DNA of 64,000 nt from Stomorhina lunata (taxonomy: Eukaryota > Arthropoda > Insecta > Diptera > Rhiniidae): assembly GCA_933228675.1 (NCBI GenBank), contig OW121741.1, positions 60,968,863 to 61,032,862 on the forward strand, written 5' to 3'. The position numbers were made by a program, and so were the translations under genes. The first letter of the stretch is position 1. Every line of letters starts with the position of its first letter. Below are positions 34,701 to 45,203 of this stretch, one piece after another. The notes under the pieces are model-generated. The model saw only the letters and a list, made by a program, of their open reading frames with translations. It searched no databases and was not told the origin of the DNA.

Positions 34701-37117
34701 ATTATTAATTTTGTAATTGGATCGTTGTATGGAAGGAGTATCGGGTGTTTAGCATTGTATGAAATTCTTGAAGCATTTAACCTTCCACCGACGCGTAGTA
34801 TATCATTTTCATCAAGGAAAGGTGACAAACCGCATATGGAACTTTTCTTATCGAGTTCATCTCCTCTCTTAAGTGTACTCATTTCATTTTTAAATTCTGA
34901 GGATTGCATGGCCTTGACTATAAGAAGTTTAGCTGAATTGAGTTCTAGAGGGCTTAGTGTATTGTTAGCCGGTCTTTCATTCTTCGGTATCTTGGTATTG
35001 CGAATGAAACGCTGTATGTATGCTACAATCCTTAGAAGTGTCTTGAACGAGTTGCGATTTTCGATTTTATATATGATATCTTCTAATGAAGCTGAAGTTG
35101 TTGAAAAAGCACTGACAGAAATTTGCCTTAATTCTTCGGAGGAAGACGGTGTCTGATGTTTATTAAACTCCTTTGGCCATTGATTGACGTTGCCGTGTAA
35201 AAACATTGGGCCAAAAAACCATAGGCTACACTGTGATAATTTTTCTGGATTCACACCTCTTGAAATGAGATCAGCCGGATTTTGCTTTGAGCTGACGTGT
35301 CGCCATTGAATGCCTATGGTTTGTTCTTGGATCTTACTTACTCTATTCGCTACAAATGTGCGAAGAGAGGATGGTGCTGAATTGATCCAATGAAGCACTA
35401 TCTCAGAATCCGACCATAGATATGTAGGTGTGTTTTCAGCTCGTAGTTCCTTTTTCACCTTTGTAGTGAGTTGGGCCCCAAGAAGAGCTGCACATAGCTC
35501 CAACCTTGGTAAAGTCACCTTTTTTATAGGAGCAATACGTGACTTGGCACATAGAAGTCTCACTATGAGTCGCCCATCTCGAAGCTTGGAACGTATGTAT
35601 ACTGTGGCGCCGTACGCCTTTTCAGAAGCATCTACGAATGTGTGTATCTGTGCATCGCTTGGACTTTCGCCATCAAACACGTGCCTGTTGATGTTTAAAT
35701 TATTAAGATGTTTCAAATTTTGACGGAATGTAGCCCATTGATTATTAAGGGTTGCTGGTAGTGGTTCATCCCATGAAAGTTGTAATTGCCATAGTTGTTG
35801 TATAAACATTTTAGCGGAGACCACCACTGGACCGGCGATTCCTAAAGGATCAAATATTCGGGCTAGATCTGATGTTACCGTGCGTTTGGTGATTTTATTG
35901 GTTTCTTGAATGTCTGCTCTGAGGCAAAGAACATCTGCCTTGGGATTCCATGTTAATCCCAAGATCTTGGTCGATTGGTTATCGAAATCTAGGTTCAGCT
36001 GTACATTTTCGGGGGGGATGCCACTTAACAGCTTGGAGTGATTTGCGCACCATTTTCTTAGGTTAAAACCAGCTTCTTGTAACAGACTTGTCAATTGCCG
36101 TTGTATTTCTATTGCTGTTAGGAGGTTGTTGGATCCACTCATACCATCGTCCACATAAAAGTCGTGTTTTAATGCTGTAGCGCCTAATGGATATTTTTCC
36201 ATGTTTCTATCTGCTAATTGTTGCAAACATTTTGTTGCCAAATAAGGGGCAGCAGAAGTTCCATACGTCACAGTATTAAGTTGGTATGTTCCTACTGCTT
36301 CATTTGAATTATTTCTCCAATAAATAAGTTGCATGTTACGGTCTTCGGGATCAATGAGAATTTGTCGATACATTTTTTCAATGTCCGTACAAAACACAAA
36401 TGTTGGAGTTCGGAATCGTAATATCATTCCAAAAAGGTCTCCTTGTGTTGGTGGGCCAACGCATAATATGTCGTTGAGGGATATTCCTGATGATGATTTT
36501 GCCGACGCATCAAACACTACTCGTAGTTTAGTAGTTTTACTTTCAGGTTTGATTACACAATGATGCGGGATGTAATAGTGAGGATCCATAACCTCAGAGT
36601 TGTTTATACGGGTCATGTGGCCCAACTCTTCATACTCCTTCATGAAGTCAATATATTGCCTTTTTAGGTCTGGATTCATAGCAAGACGCCTTTCCAAGGC
36701 AAGTAACCTTGAAAAGGCCAACCTTTTCGTATCTCCTAAACAGCTTGGGTTTTCTGAAAGGCAAAGGCGCACTACAAATCTACCCTCATTATTTCTCGTG
36801 GTTGTTTGAATGAATTGTTGTTCGCATAGTTTTTCTTGTACACTGAAGGTGTTGTCAGCATCAATTTCGTCTAGTCTCCAGAATCTCTGTATCAGCTCAT
36901 CTGTGTCTGCTTCGCTTACACCGTGCACTGCGCATATTGCTGAGTTGCTGGTATTATCTCTTATTCTTCCACTTACAATCCAACCCAGCCTTGTGTTTCT
37001 TAAAATTGGTAATTCTGGTGAGAGTTGGATTTTACCGGTGGTCAACAACTCGAGGTAGTATTCAGCGCCTAATAAAACGTCAATATTTGCAGTGGTGTTG
37101 AATTCTGGATCGGCCAA
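31733..37117 (-). CDS. BEL/Pao Pol-Env polyprotein, body 2 (5' part deleted)
   Basis: Identical in length and domain order to the body 1 protein: RT with YVDD, RNase H, integrase with zinc finger and D-D-E core, then Env with RVRR cleavage site and a C-terminal membrane anchor. Three substitutions separate the two: Ser to Thr near residue 802, Asn to Asp near 1340 just after the fusion-peptide region, and His to Gln near 1470. The same gag-protease deletion lies upstream. The preserved frame over 5.4 kb means the array is young or has been homogenised recently. Confidence 0.92.
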   Translation of the reverse strand: MADPEFNTTANIDVLLGAEYYLELLTTGKIQLSPELPILRNTRLGWIVSGRIRDNTSNSAICAVHGVSEADTDELIQRFWRLDEIDADNTFSVQEKLCEQQFIQTTTRNNEGRFVVRLCLSENPSCLGDTKRLAFSRLLALERRLAMNPDLKRQYIDFMKEYEELGHMTRINNSEVMDPHYYIPHHCVIKPESKTTKLRVVFDASAKSSSGISLNDILCVGPPTQGDLFGMILRFRTPTFVFCTDIEKMYRQILIDPEDRNMQLIYWRNNSNEAVGTYQLNTVTYGTSAAPYLATKCLQQLADRNMEKYPLGATALKHDFYVDDGMSGSNNLLTAIEIQRQLTSLLQEAGFNLRKWCANHSKLLSGIPPENVQLNLDFDNQSTKILGLTWNPKADVLCLRADIQETNKITKRTVTSDLARIFDPLGIAGPVVVSAKMFIQQLWQLQLSWDEPLPATLNNQWATFRQNLKHLNNLNINRHVFDGESPSDAQIHTFVDASEKAYGATVYIRSKLRDGRLIVRLLCAKSRIAPIKKVTLPRLELCAALLGAQLTTKVKKELRAENTPTYLWSDSEIVLHWINSAPSSLRTFVANRVSKIQEQTIGIQWRHVSSKQNPADLISRGVNPEKLSQCSLWFFGPMFLHGNVNQWPKEFNKHQTPSSSEELRQISVSAFSTTSASLEDIIYKIENRNSFKTLLRIVAYIQRFIRNTKIPKNERPANNTLSPLELNSAKLLIVKAMQSSEFKNEMSTLKRGDELDKKSSICGLSPFLDENDILRVGGRLNASRISYNAKHPILLPYNDPITKLIMRMLHHDNHHCGPQTLLSVSRQQFWIIKGKSMARHIVQSCVRCTRARPKLMQQIMGELPACRVTPTRPFLISGVDYCGPLWVHYKLRGKRPHKVYIAVFICFSTKAVHLEVVSDLTTEAFIGALKRFIARRGRCQIIYSDNATNFIGAQNQLNELKTAIFTKHAQEAITRSCSNDGIEFKFIPPRAPHFGGLWEAAVKSAKQLLLRSVSTASLTHEELETVIIEIEAILNSRPLTPLSSDPNDLTALTPGHFLIGEPLTAQVDSEATNTTTSLARRWNLVSQLKHEFWTRWSVEYLHHLQEKQKWKTSSENAKEGRLVIIKEDNLPVMQWPLGRILKTYEGTDGKVRVADVKTASGIKRRPIHRLAPLIQEEELQTSKASKPTHSVQADEPDIPPFKKPRSVSSSILLTLITTLLLLPAVMSRNVKIKNFHSNPGLYFEGIGSVKLITAEWRLMIYYDLSPFISELRAFQSGTTTLQQLCSPIIHNSTCNILTTNLNQLREELIEEKELFSSSRVRRGALNIVGNVARSLFGVLDSDYANEMSNTIRQAKGETDYLFQLLKNQTSIIDSTINIIKQDERNSQGQLMEIVNKVNEQENAIAKQSDQISRTQSISLLANQLTLTAINLQRVEREIIDVLTDSHHGKVSPLLLSPTQLSQELSIIKAQLPTQRTLPIEDDGLIQLYKLMKVKGAVTKGEVIFEVILPLVNHQFLELFNIIPVPTIKNNTLISINGEESILAINHHRDEYIPFTTHELSNCIEAKSDVFICSNKQFKLRKNEENDSCEFNIFNNRQTTKCKFIQLIGNSTWTQLKNPNKWIFATTSKLEISAVCGANSTQYTLRGTGILELEPSCTLKGTFITIQGHFGLSNTLHTSYTQLMPIDYISEPQEITKIFNTTNNQLETHLNQLNSLSRQLNESTVIRIPNLIKSNSLHHHTVSYSALVISVSLLIAILGFKQYSKQHKNTNYKCNNHIPQPAPRTGAFIIDIVDT

Positions 37118-37316
37118 TTGGATGTTGTCTGGTATTGGCCAAGAATTGCAGTTGAACTCGGTTGAAGGTTGGGCTGGAATAATGTTAGGAAGTACGAAAG
37201 CCTCGAGCCTTGTACTGAAGTTGCTTGTTGTAGATTGAAGATTTAAATTAATACGTTGATTCGTATTTCTGGATTGATTGCCAATTCCTTCGATGCATAA
37301 GGATGTCTGCGATGGC

Positions 37317-37424
37317 TTAAGTGATAGACGATTTAATAGTCGGTTTTTTTATGGTCGAAATTATTTTTTCAATACCACTTGCCCTTGCCTGTTGCTGAAC
37401 GATAAGATCCTGAAGGGTTGTCAT
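37317..37424 (-). pseudogene. BEL/Pao Gag N-terminal remnant, body 2
   Basis: Exact counterpart of 30951-31058 at an offset of 6366, with the same fusion to protease sequence. The shared breakpoint shows that both bodies descend from one already-deleted element. Confidence 0.65.
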
Positions 37425-37623
37425 GTTGACTGTGTATTTTAGACTATGTCGACTTTTTTTGATATTACCACTTGTGGGGTAAATTCTGATTACTTCAAGT
37501 TGTCCTGATCCTTGAATTAAGACTCCAGAAATTTGAAGGATGTGTGTTGCTCTTTTTATGCTATCAAGTTCCTTACTGCTGGTGGTAGGAGACTTTTAAA
37601 CACAAAAGAAAGGGGTCACCAAA

Positions 37624-38037
37624 TGTTGAGATTGACAATAGATTCAACACAAGCACATGAACTTGTATTAAAACTATTTTTATTTGTCGAATGTTCTTCA
37701 AGTACTTTAACCTGAAGAACTCAATGTTAATAATAATTACACCTTTTAAATTTGGTTTATTACTGACACAAGAATTTATTTGTTCAATTGGTTTTATACA
37801 AATTAATTACAAAAGAAATTTAATACAAAATGACTCAACAATAATTGCATTTCTGCAATTGAACAATTTTCTTGGTTAATGCCCTAGTTATTATATTTTT
37901 CTGTGTTAATGCGGAAATTAAATAATTGCAAGAGTTGCAAATTAATATAATTAATAATACCTTAAATGTAGATTACAACAATGACACAAATAATATTATT
38001 AATAATGTAATAAATGTAATAAATTAATATGTTGTCA
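37624..38037 (-). repeat. BEL/Pao LTR L4 (5' LTR of the array, terminus altered)
   Basis: About 414 bp, 12 bp shorter than the others. The plus-strand end reads ATATGTTGTCA where L1-L3 read ATATGTTGACCTAAGTGTCAACA, so the outer 5' tip of the array has a small deletion. AAGAT follows at 38038. Confidence 0.88.
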
Positions 38038-38318
38038 AAGATTATTTGTCTATTTGAACCTATATATAAAATTCGCTTAATTTTGGAATACGTGTAAAAT
38101 TTTAACTTTTTCTTTTTTAGATTAAAAAGTAGATACCTTTTAGTTCGTCCTACTCAAAATTTTGCCTATTTGCCAATAATAAATTTTTTTGAATAAATTT
38201 ACAAATTTATTACTTCAAAGTCAAGATGTTTTCATGGGATCCCGTTGAGTTGGATTAAATAATATTAGGCGTATAAGTGGGTTTTCTGTTCCAGCAGGTG
38301 CACAAATGAATTCATAAC
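38038..38318. other. Right AAGAT target duplication and adjoining non-coding DNA
   Basis: AAGAT (38038-38042) is the second half of the BEL target duplication. The sequence after it (TATTTGTCTATTTGAACC...) continues the empty-site copies at 47707 and 55088. It runs to 'attcataacactggtcaac', where the transposase-gene 5' region begins. Confidence 0.75.
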
Positions 38319-39296
38319 ACTGGTCAACAGCAAAAATTGGTTTGAAGTCTAACTATTTAATTTCGATGTATTATGGCCCCCTAAGTACAAAAACACCCAA
38401 AATTTAAAATTTTATGGATACGATTTTTTTAAAAAAAATTTTTTCTAAAATTACGGATTTTCACAGAGGTCGTTCCATTTATTTTATCGTAACTTGGAAA
38501 CGGCTTATCCAAAATCGTTGAGAGGAACACGAGCGGATTCACCTTTTAAGTCTTGTTAAGACAATTTTTTCATATCATCAACGGTTGTGGAGTTATTGAC
38601 ATAAAAATATAAAAAAAAAGTTTTTTTTTTTGCAAAATCGAAAAATCTTTATTTTTCAAAAATTCATAAAAAATCGAAAGTTTCAAAAACTTGCAATTTT
38701 TATTTCACGGTGTTAAAGCTGTGAATCTTATAAATAAGTGAAGCCTTGTTTCGTGAAAATACATCAATAAATGTTGGTTTTATTGACAATAAAGTGAAAA
38801 TACCCAATTTAGCAAAAATTTGGCATATTAAGCCTATTATTGTTTTTGACTAAATTCATTAAGGTATGACATTTTGCGCAACTTTGTCTTTTTAAATCAT
38901 AAAAATTAAAAAATTTAATTTTATCACTCGGTCATAGAAACTGTTATACCTGGAATTAATTTGAGTGTGTTCCGCGAAAATATTTTGATAAATGAAGTAC
39001 ACTTCTGTTCAGCAGGTAGATAAAACAAGAATGGTTTTTTGCTGTTTTTTATGACTTAACATTAATTTTTTATAGCTTTACTCACATTGAACCAATTTTT
39101 ACTCGTCACTGCAATAAGCCTTACTTGCCTATTGCATTCGGTGTTTCAAAATTCAACTTTTGACAGGTAAATTATTCTTTGGTCCTTATTCACCTAGGTA
39201 TTTTCTTTTAAAAAATAGGTACTTTTGGTAAAAAAGTCAAGTTGTCATTACAACAAACTATTTAAATAAATATATTTAGAAAACGCAAGGAAGACA
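38319..39296 (+). promoter_or_regulatory. 5' region of gene cluster I with an exon-like block
   Basis: Non-coding, near-identical to 47990-48964, to 55370-56358 and to the family-2 5' regions. It contains a 91-nt block (39076-39166) bounded by TTTTTATAG and GTAAATT, good acceptor and donor matches; a short open frame there reads THIEPIFTRHCNKPYLPIAF. Relative to downstream units it lacks 67 bp (the stretch ATGCAACATATTTAAAG to GATCGCG) just upstream of the coding exon. Confidence 0.55.
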
Positions 39297-40333
39297 ATGA
39301 GTAAAAGACTACGTGTGTTCGAGTGTTTGAACGATCCAGACAATTTCTGCAATGTTTGTGGCCAGCTTATAAAAAAAAAATCACGCACACAAGTTTACTC
39401 CAGCAGTACAATTGCACTATTTGAATTATTTTGGTATTTCACCAAATATCACAGAACCATGGACACCTAAGTCGCTGTGTGATCTTTGCTATATAATCTT
39501 AACCAACTGGGCAGCTGGCGGAAGGTAAGAATTTTTATTTAAACACATTATACATAGCGAATATAGTAATTTATTTTAATTTTAGCCGCCATATGAAATT
39601 CGATACACCAATGATGTGGAAAAAGCCGCTATGCCATTCCACAGACTGTTATTTTTGCCTCACCACAAACAGTGGGGTAGGAAGATTTTTTAAATGGAAC
39701 TACGCTCAAGTGGGATCGTTTGCGCTTCCAGTACCACATTCGCATGATGTGCCATATCCAGTGTGCCCTGGTGCATCTCTTCAAAAAGCAGAATCGTCAG
39801 AAGAAGAGTCCGAGTCAAATGCAAGCGAATTTGAGCCGGGTGCAAAGCGAAAATTACTGTCACAGGCCGAACTAAACGATTGGGTGCGCGATTTTGGTCT
39901 CACTAAGGAGAAATCCGAACTTTTTGCGTCTCGGATGATACAGTGTGGATTTGCGGCTTCAGAAGTGAAAGTAACAGTGTACAGAAACCGTCACAAGGAG
40001 TATGCAAAATTTTATACAAAGAAAGACCAAATATGTTTTTGCAGGGACATTTCAGGCTTGTTCCAAGAGCTTCACCAAATTCACAACCCCAACGAATGGA
40101 GGTTGTTTATTGACAGCAACAAAGAGAGCTTGAAGGCAGTTCTCTTACATAATGGGAATGAAAAGCCATCTGTTCCTATTGCTCATGCGGTTCATTCAAA
40201 GGATAACTATGAAACTATGGACATTTTGCTGAAATGCATAGAGTATAGGAAATACAATTGGAAAATATGCGCCGACCTTAAAGTTGTGGCCATTCTGTGT
40301 GGACTCCAAGGAGGCTATACGCGCTGGTCATAG
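39297..40333 (+). pseudogene. Transposase-like gene, cluster I unit 1: truncated and frameshifted
   Basis: Exon 1 (39297-39524) has a run of ten A where the intact gene has nine, shifting the frame after CNVCGQLIKK. An intron of 61 bp (GTAAGAATT...ATTTTAG) follows. Exon 2 (39586 on) is open through the DCYFC motif, an acidic Ser/Glu linker and the first two catalytic-type Asp residues (LFID, CADLK). It ends at GGYTRWS because the sequence jumps from 'ctatacgcg' straight into the 5' region of the next unit ('ctggtcatagaaac'). The CxxC-HH zinc motif and catalytic Glu are absent. Confidence 0.85.
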
Positions 40334-40692
40334 AAACTGTTATACCTGGAATTAATTTGAGTGTGTTCCGCGAAAATATTTTGATAAATGAAGTACACTT
40401 CTGTTCAGCAGGTAGATAAAACAAGAATGGTTTTTTGCTGTTTTTTATGACTTAACATTAATTTTTTATAGCTTTACTCACATTGAACCAATTTTTACTC
40501 GTCACTGCAATAAGCCTTACTTGCCTATTGCATTCGGTGTTTCAAAATTCAACTTTTGACAGGTAAATTATTCTTTGGTCCTTATTCACCTAGGTATTTT
40601 CTTTTAAAAAATAGGTACTTTTGGTAAAAAAGTCAAGTTGTCATTACAACAAACTATTTAAATAAATATATTTAGAAAACGCAAGGAAGACA

Positions 40693-41730
40693 ATGAGTAA
40701 AAGACTACGTGTGTTCGAGTGTTTGAACGATCCAGACAATTTCTGCAATGTTTGTGGCCAGCTTATAAAAAAAAAAATCACGCACACAAGTTTACTCCAG
40801 CAGTACAATTGCACTATTTGAATTATTTTGGTATTTCACCAAATATCACAGAACCATGGACACCTAAGTCGCTGTGTGATCTTTGCTATATAATCTTAAC
40901 CAACTGGGCAGCTGGCGGAAGGTAAGAATTTTTATTTAAACACATTATACATAGCGAATATAGTAATTTATTTTAATTTTAGCCGCCATATGAAATTCGA
41001 TACACCAATGATGTGGAAAAAGCCGCTATGCCATTCCACAGACTGTTATTTTTGCCTCACCACAAACAGTGGGGTAGGAAGATTTTTTAAATGGAACTAC
41101 GCTCAAGTGGGATCGTTTGCGCTTCCAGTACCACATTCGCATGATGTGCCATATCCAGTGTGCCCTGGTGCATCTCTTCAAAAAGCAGAATCGTCAGAAG
41201 AAGAGTCCGAGTCAAATGCAAGCGAATTTGAGCCGGGTGCAAAGCGAAAATTACTGTCACAGGCCGAACTAAACGATTGGGTGCGCGATTTTGGTCTCAC
41301 TAAGGAGAAATCCGAACTTTTTGCGTCTCGGATGATACAGTGTGGATTTGCGGCTTCAGAAGTGAAAGTAACAGTGTACAGAAACCGTCACAAGGAGTAT
41401 GCAAAATTTTATACAAAGAAAGACCAAATATGTTTTTGCAGGGACATTTCAGGCTTGTTCCAAGAGCTTCACCAAATTCACAACCCCAACGAATGGAGGT
41501 TGTTTATTGACAGCAACAAAGAGAGCTTGAAGGCAGTTCTCTTACATAATGGGAATGAAAAGCCATCTGTTCCTATTGCTCATGCGGTTCATTCAAAGGA
41601 TAACTATGAAACTATGGACATTTTGCTGAAATGCATAGAGTATAGGAAATACAATTGGAAAATATGCGCCGACCTTAAAGTTGTGGCCATTCTGTGTGGA
41701 CTCCAAGGAGGCTATACGCGCTGGTCATAG
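40693..41730 (+). pseudogene. Transposase-like gene, cluster I unit 2: truncated and frameshifted
   Basis: Same build as unit 1 at a spacing of about 1396 bp. The exon-1 A-run has eleven A (two extra), so exon 1 (40693-40921) is out of frame with exon 2 (from 40983). Exon 2 ends at the same GGYTRWS junction. Exon 2 codes for exactly the same 246 residues as unit 1, so the two units arose by a very recent tandem duplication. Confidence 0.85.
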
Positions 41731-42089
41731 AAACTGTTATACCTGGAATTAATTTGAGTGTGTTCCGCGAAAATATTTTGATAAATGAAGTACACTTCTG
41801 TTCAGCAGGTAGATAAAACAAGAATGGTTTTTTGCTGTTTTTTATGACTTAACATTAATTTTTTATAGCTTTACTCACATTGAACCAATTTTTACTCGTC
41901 ACTGCAATAAGCCTTACTTGCCTATTGCATTCGGTGTTTCAAAATTCAACTTTTGACAGGTAAATTATTCTTTGGTCCTTATTCACCTAGGTATTTTCTT
42001 TTAAAAAATAGGTACTTTTGGTAAAAAAGTCAAGTTGTCATTACAACAAACTATTTAAATAAATATATTTAGAAAACGCAAGGAAGACA

Positions 42090-43270
42090 ATGAGTAAAAG
42101 ACTACGTGTGTTCGAGTGTTTGAACGATCCAGACAATTTCTGCAATGTTTGTGGCCAGCTTATAAAAAAAAAATCACGCACACAAGTTTACTCCAGCAGT
42201 ACAATTGCACTATTTGAATTATTTTGGTATTTCACCAAATATCACAGAACCATGGACACCTAAGTCGCTGTGTGATCTTTGCTATATAATCTTAACCAAC
42301 TGGGCAGCTGGCGGAAGGTAAGAATTTTTATTTAAACACATTATACATAGCGAATATAGTAATTTATTTTAATTTTAGCCGCCATATGAAATTCGATACA
42401 CCAATGATGTGGAAAAAGCCGCTATGCCATTCCACAGACTGTTATTTTTGCCTCACCACAAACAGTGGGGTAGGAAGATTTTTTAAATGGAACTACGCTC
42501 AAGTGGGATCGTTTGCGCTTCCAGTACCACATTCGCATGATGTGCCATATCCAGTGTGCCCTGGTGCATCTCTTCAAAAAGCAGAATCGTCAGAAGAAGA
42601 GTCCGAGTCAAATGCAAGCGAATTTGAGCCGGGTGCAAAGCGAAAATTACTGTCACAGGCCGAACTAAATGATTGGGTGCGCGATTTTGGTCTCACTAAG
42701 GAGAAATCCGAACTTTTTGCGTCTCGGATGATACAGTGTGGATTAGCGGCTTCAGAAGTGAAAGTAACAGTGTACAGAAACCGTCACAAGGAGTATGCAA
42801 AATTTGATACAAAGAAAGACCAAATATGTTTTTGCAGGGACATTTCAGGCTTGTTCCAAGAGCTTCACCAAATTCACAACCCCAACGAATGGAGGTTGTT
42901 TATTGACAGCAACAAAGAGAGCTTGAAGGCAGTTCTCTTACATAATGGGAATGAAAAGCCATCTGTTCCTATTGCTCATGCGGTTCATTCAAAGGATAAC
43001 TATGAAACTATGGACATTTTGCTGAAATGCATAGAGTATAGGAAATACAATTGGAAAATATGCGCCGACCTTAAAGTTGTGGCCATTCTGTGTGGACTCC
43101 AAGGAGGCTATACGCGACATTGCTGTTTTCTGTGTCTTTGGAATAGCCGCGCTGATGATCAGCATTATATAAAAAAAAAATGGCCGGTACGAACGAAACA
43201 TGTAGTTACTCGTCACTGCAATAAGCCTTACTTGCCTATTGCATTCGGTGTTTCAAAATTCAACTTTTGA
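42090..43270 (+). pseudogene. Transposase-like gene, cluster I unit 3: truncated, different breakpoint
   Basis: Exon 1 (42090-42317) has ten A and is shifted. Exon 2 (from 42379) goes further than in units 1-2: through CADLK and the HCCFLC zinc-type motif to WPVRTK. It then crosses into the upstream block at 'gtagttactcgtcac' and ends TRHCNKPYLPIAFGVSKFNF. Ten A in the second A-run (43171-43180) keep this frame open. Substitutions Phe to Leu (CGLAASE) and Tyr to Asp (AKFDTKK) are peculiar to this unit. The third catalytic residue is absent. Confidence 0.85.
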
Positions 43271-43474
43271 CAGGTAAATTATTCTTTGGTCCTTATTCAC
43301 CTAGGTATTTTCTTTTAAAAAATAGGTACTTTTGGTAAAAATGCAACATATTTAAAGTAGTTCATTTAGTTCATTCATGTTATTTAACTAGCGTTTCTGA
43401 TCGCGAAAAGTCAAGTTGTCATTACAACAAACTATTTATTTAAATAAATATATTTAGAAAACGCAAGGAAGACA

Positions 43475-45203
43475 ATGAGTAAAAGACTACGTGTGTTCGA
43501 GTGTTTGAACGATCCAGACAATTTCTGCAATGTTTGTGGCCAGCTTATAAAAAAAAATCACGCACACAAGTTTACTCCAGCAGTACAATTGCACTATTTG
43601 AATTATTTTGGTATTTCACCAAATATCAAAGAACCATGGACACCTAAGTCGCTGTGTGATCTTTGCTATATAATCTTAACCAACTGGGCAGCTGGCGGAA
43701 GGTAAGAATTTTTATTTAAACACATTATACATAGCGAATATAGTAATTTATTTTAATTTTAGCCGCCATATGAAATTCGATACACCAATGATGTGGAAAA
43801 AGCCGCTATGCCATTCCACAGACTGTTATTTTTGCCTCACCACAAACAGTGGGATAGGAAGATTTTTTAAATGGAACTACGCTCAAGTGGGATCGTTTGC
43901 GCTTCCAGTACCACATTCGCATGATGTGCCATATCCAGTGTGCCCTGGTGCATCTCTTCAAAAAGCAGAATCGTCAGAAGAAGAGTCTGAGTCAAATGCA
44001 AGCGAATTTGAGCCGGGTGCAAAGCGAAAATTACTGTCACAGGCCGAACTAAACGATTGGGTGCGCGATTTTGGTCTCACTAAGGAGAAATCCGAACTTT
44101 TTGCGTCTCGGATGATACAGTGTGGATTTGCGGCTTCAGAAGTGAAAGTAACAGCGTACAGAAACCGTCACAAGGAGTATGCAAAATTTTATACAAAGAA
44201 AGACCAAATATGTTTTTGCAGGGACATTTCAGGCTTGTTCCAAGAGCTTCACCAAATTCACAGCCCCAACGAATGGAGGTTGTTTATTGACAGCAACAAA
44301 GAGAGCTTGAAGGCAGTTCTCTTACATAATGGGAATGAAAAGCCATCTGTTCCTATTGCTCATGCGGTTCATTCAAAGGATAACTATGAAACTATGGACA
44401 TTTTGCTGAAATGCATAGAGTATAGGAAATACAATTGGAAAATATGCGCCGACCTTAAAGTTGTGGCCATTCTGTGTGGACTCCAAGGAGGCTATACGCG
44501 ACATTGCTGTTTTCTGTGTCTTTGGAATAGCCGGGCTGATGATCAGCATTATATAAAAAAATGGCCGGTACGAACGAAACCTGTAGTTGGAGAAGCGAAT
44601 GTTCAGCGCAAACCACTAATAGAGAACCGTGAAAATATAATACTTCCGCCGCTGCACATAAAATTGGGTTTGATTAAAAATTTTGCCAAAAAATTAGACA
44701 AAGAAGGTGAAGCTTTTGCCTATTTACGGTCAATTTTCCCTTACCTTTCGCTGGCAAAAATTAAAGAAGGAGTCTTCGCAGGACCCGAGATAAAAAAAAT
44801 TTTGAAAGATGAAAAATTCCCAAAGCTGTTATCACCCATCGAAGCCGCAGCATGGAATTCCTTCAGGCTTGTTGTGGAAAACTTTTTAGGAAACAACAAA
44901 AGCCCGAATTATAAGGACATAGTTGAGGATCTGGTAAAGAACTATGAAGCCATGGGAGTGCACATGTCACTTAAAATACACTTTCTGCATTCTCATTTGG
45001 ATTTTTTCCCTGAGAATTTAGGAGACGTGAGCGAAGAACACGGCGAGCGCTTTCATCAGGAATTGAAGGCTATGGAACGACGCTATCAGGGCATCTATGA
45101 CACGGCTATGATGGGTGACTATATTTGGACCCTAATACGTGAGACCGATTGCAGCGAATACAAAAAACAAAGAAGAAGTCAGCGGTTTTTCCACATGGCA
45201 TAA
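43475..45203 (+). CDS. Full-length DDE transposase-like protein, only intact copy (2 exons, 555 aa)
   Basis: Exon 1 43475-43701, intron 43702-43762 (61 bp, GTAAGA...TTTTAG), exon 2 43763-45203. The joined length is 1668 nt, an exact multiple of three, which supports the splice. The N-terminal zinc-binding module has C18-x2-C21, C61-x2-C64 and DCYFC (97-100), probably for DNA binding. The acidic Ser/Glu linker is at about 145-160. The RNase H-like core has D252 in RLFID, D306 in CADLK, C325-x2-C328, then IHFLHSH (481-487) and candidate Glu 500, 501 or 504 in SEEHGERFHQE. The spacing of D-D-CxxC-HH-E resembles the RAG1/Transib and CMC type of transposase. The protein family is widespread in invertebrate genomes as unnamed proteins. 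AATAAA lies at 45328. It is the last unit of cluster I. Confidence 0.85.

Larger units (their letters stand above)
24892..38037 (-). mobile_element. BEL/Pao retroelement tandem: LTR-body-LTR-body-LTR
   Basis: Three LTRs (24892, 31258, 37624) spaced exactly 6366 bp apart enclose two near-identical bodies on the minus strand. One AAGAT duplication flanks the whole array, so it occupies one insertion site. Each body codes for RT, RNase H, integrase and an Env-like domain, but most of gag and the start of the protease are deleted. The bodies differ by only three amino acids in 1794. LTR-LTR recombination between sister copies, or insertion as a dimer, would give this layout. The Env part puts it with env-bearing BEL elements such as Drosophila roo. 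Confidence 0.9.

Noticed and set aside
40719..40925. Separate 68-residue gene
   Set aside because: It is exon 1 of a transposase-like unit read in a shifted frame after two extra A.
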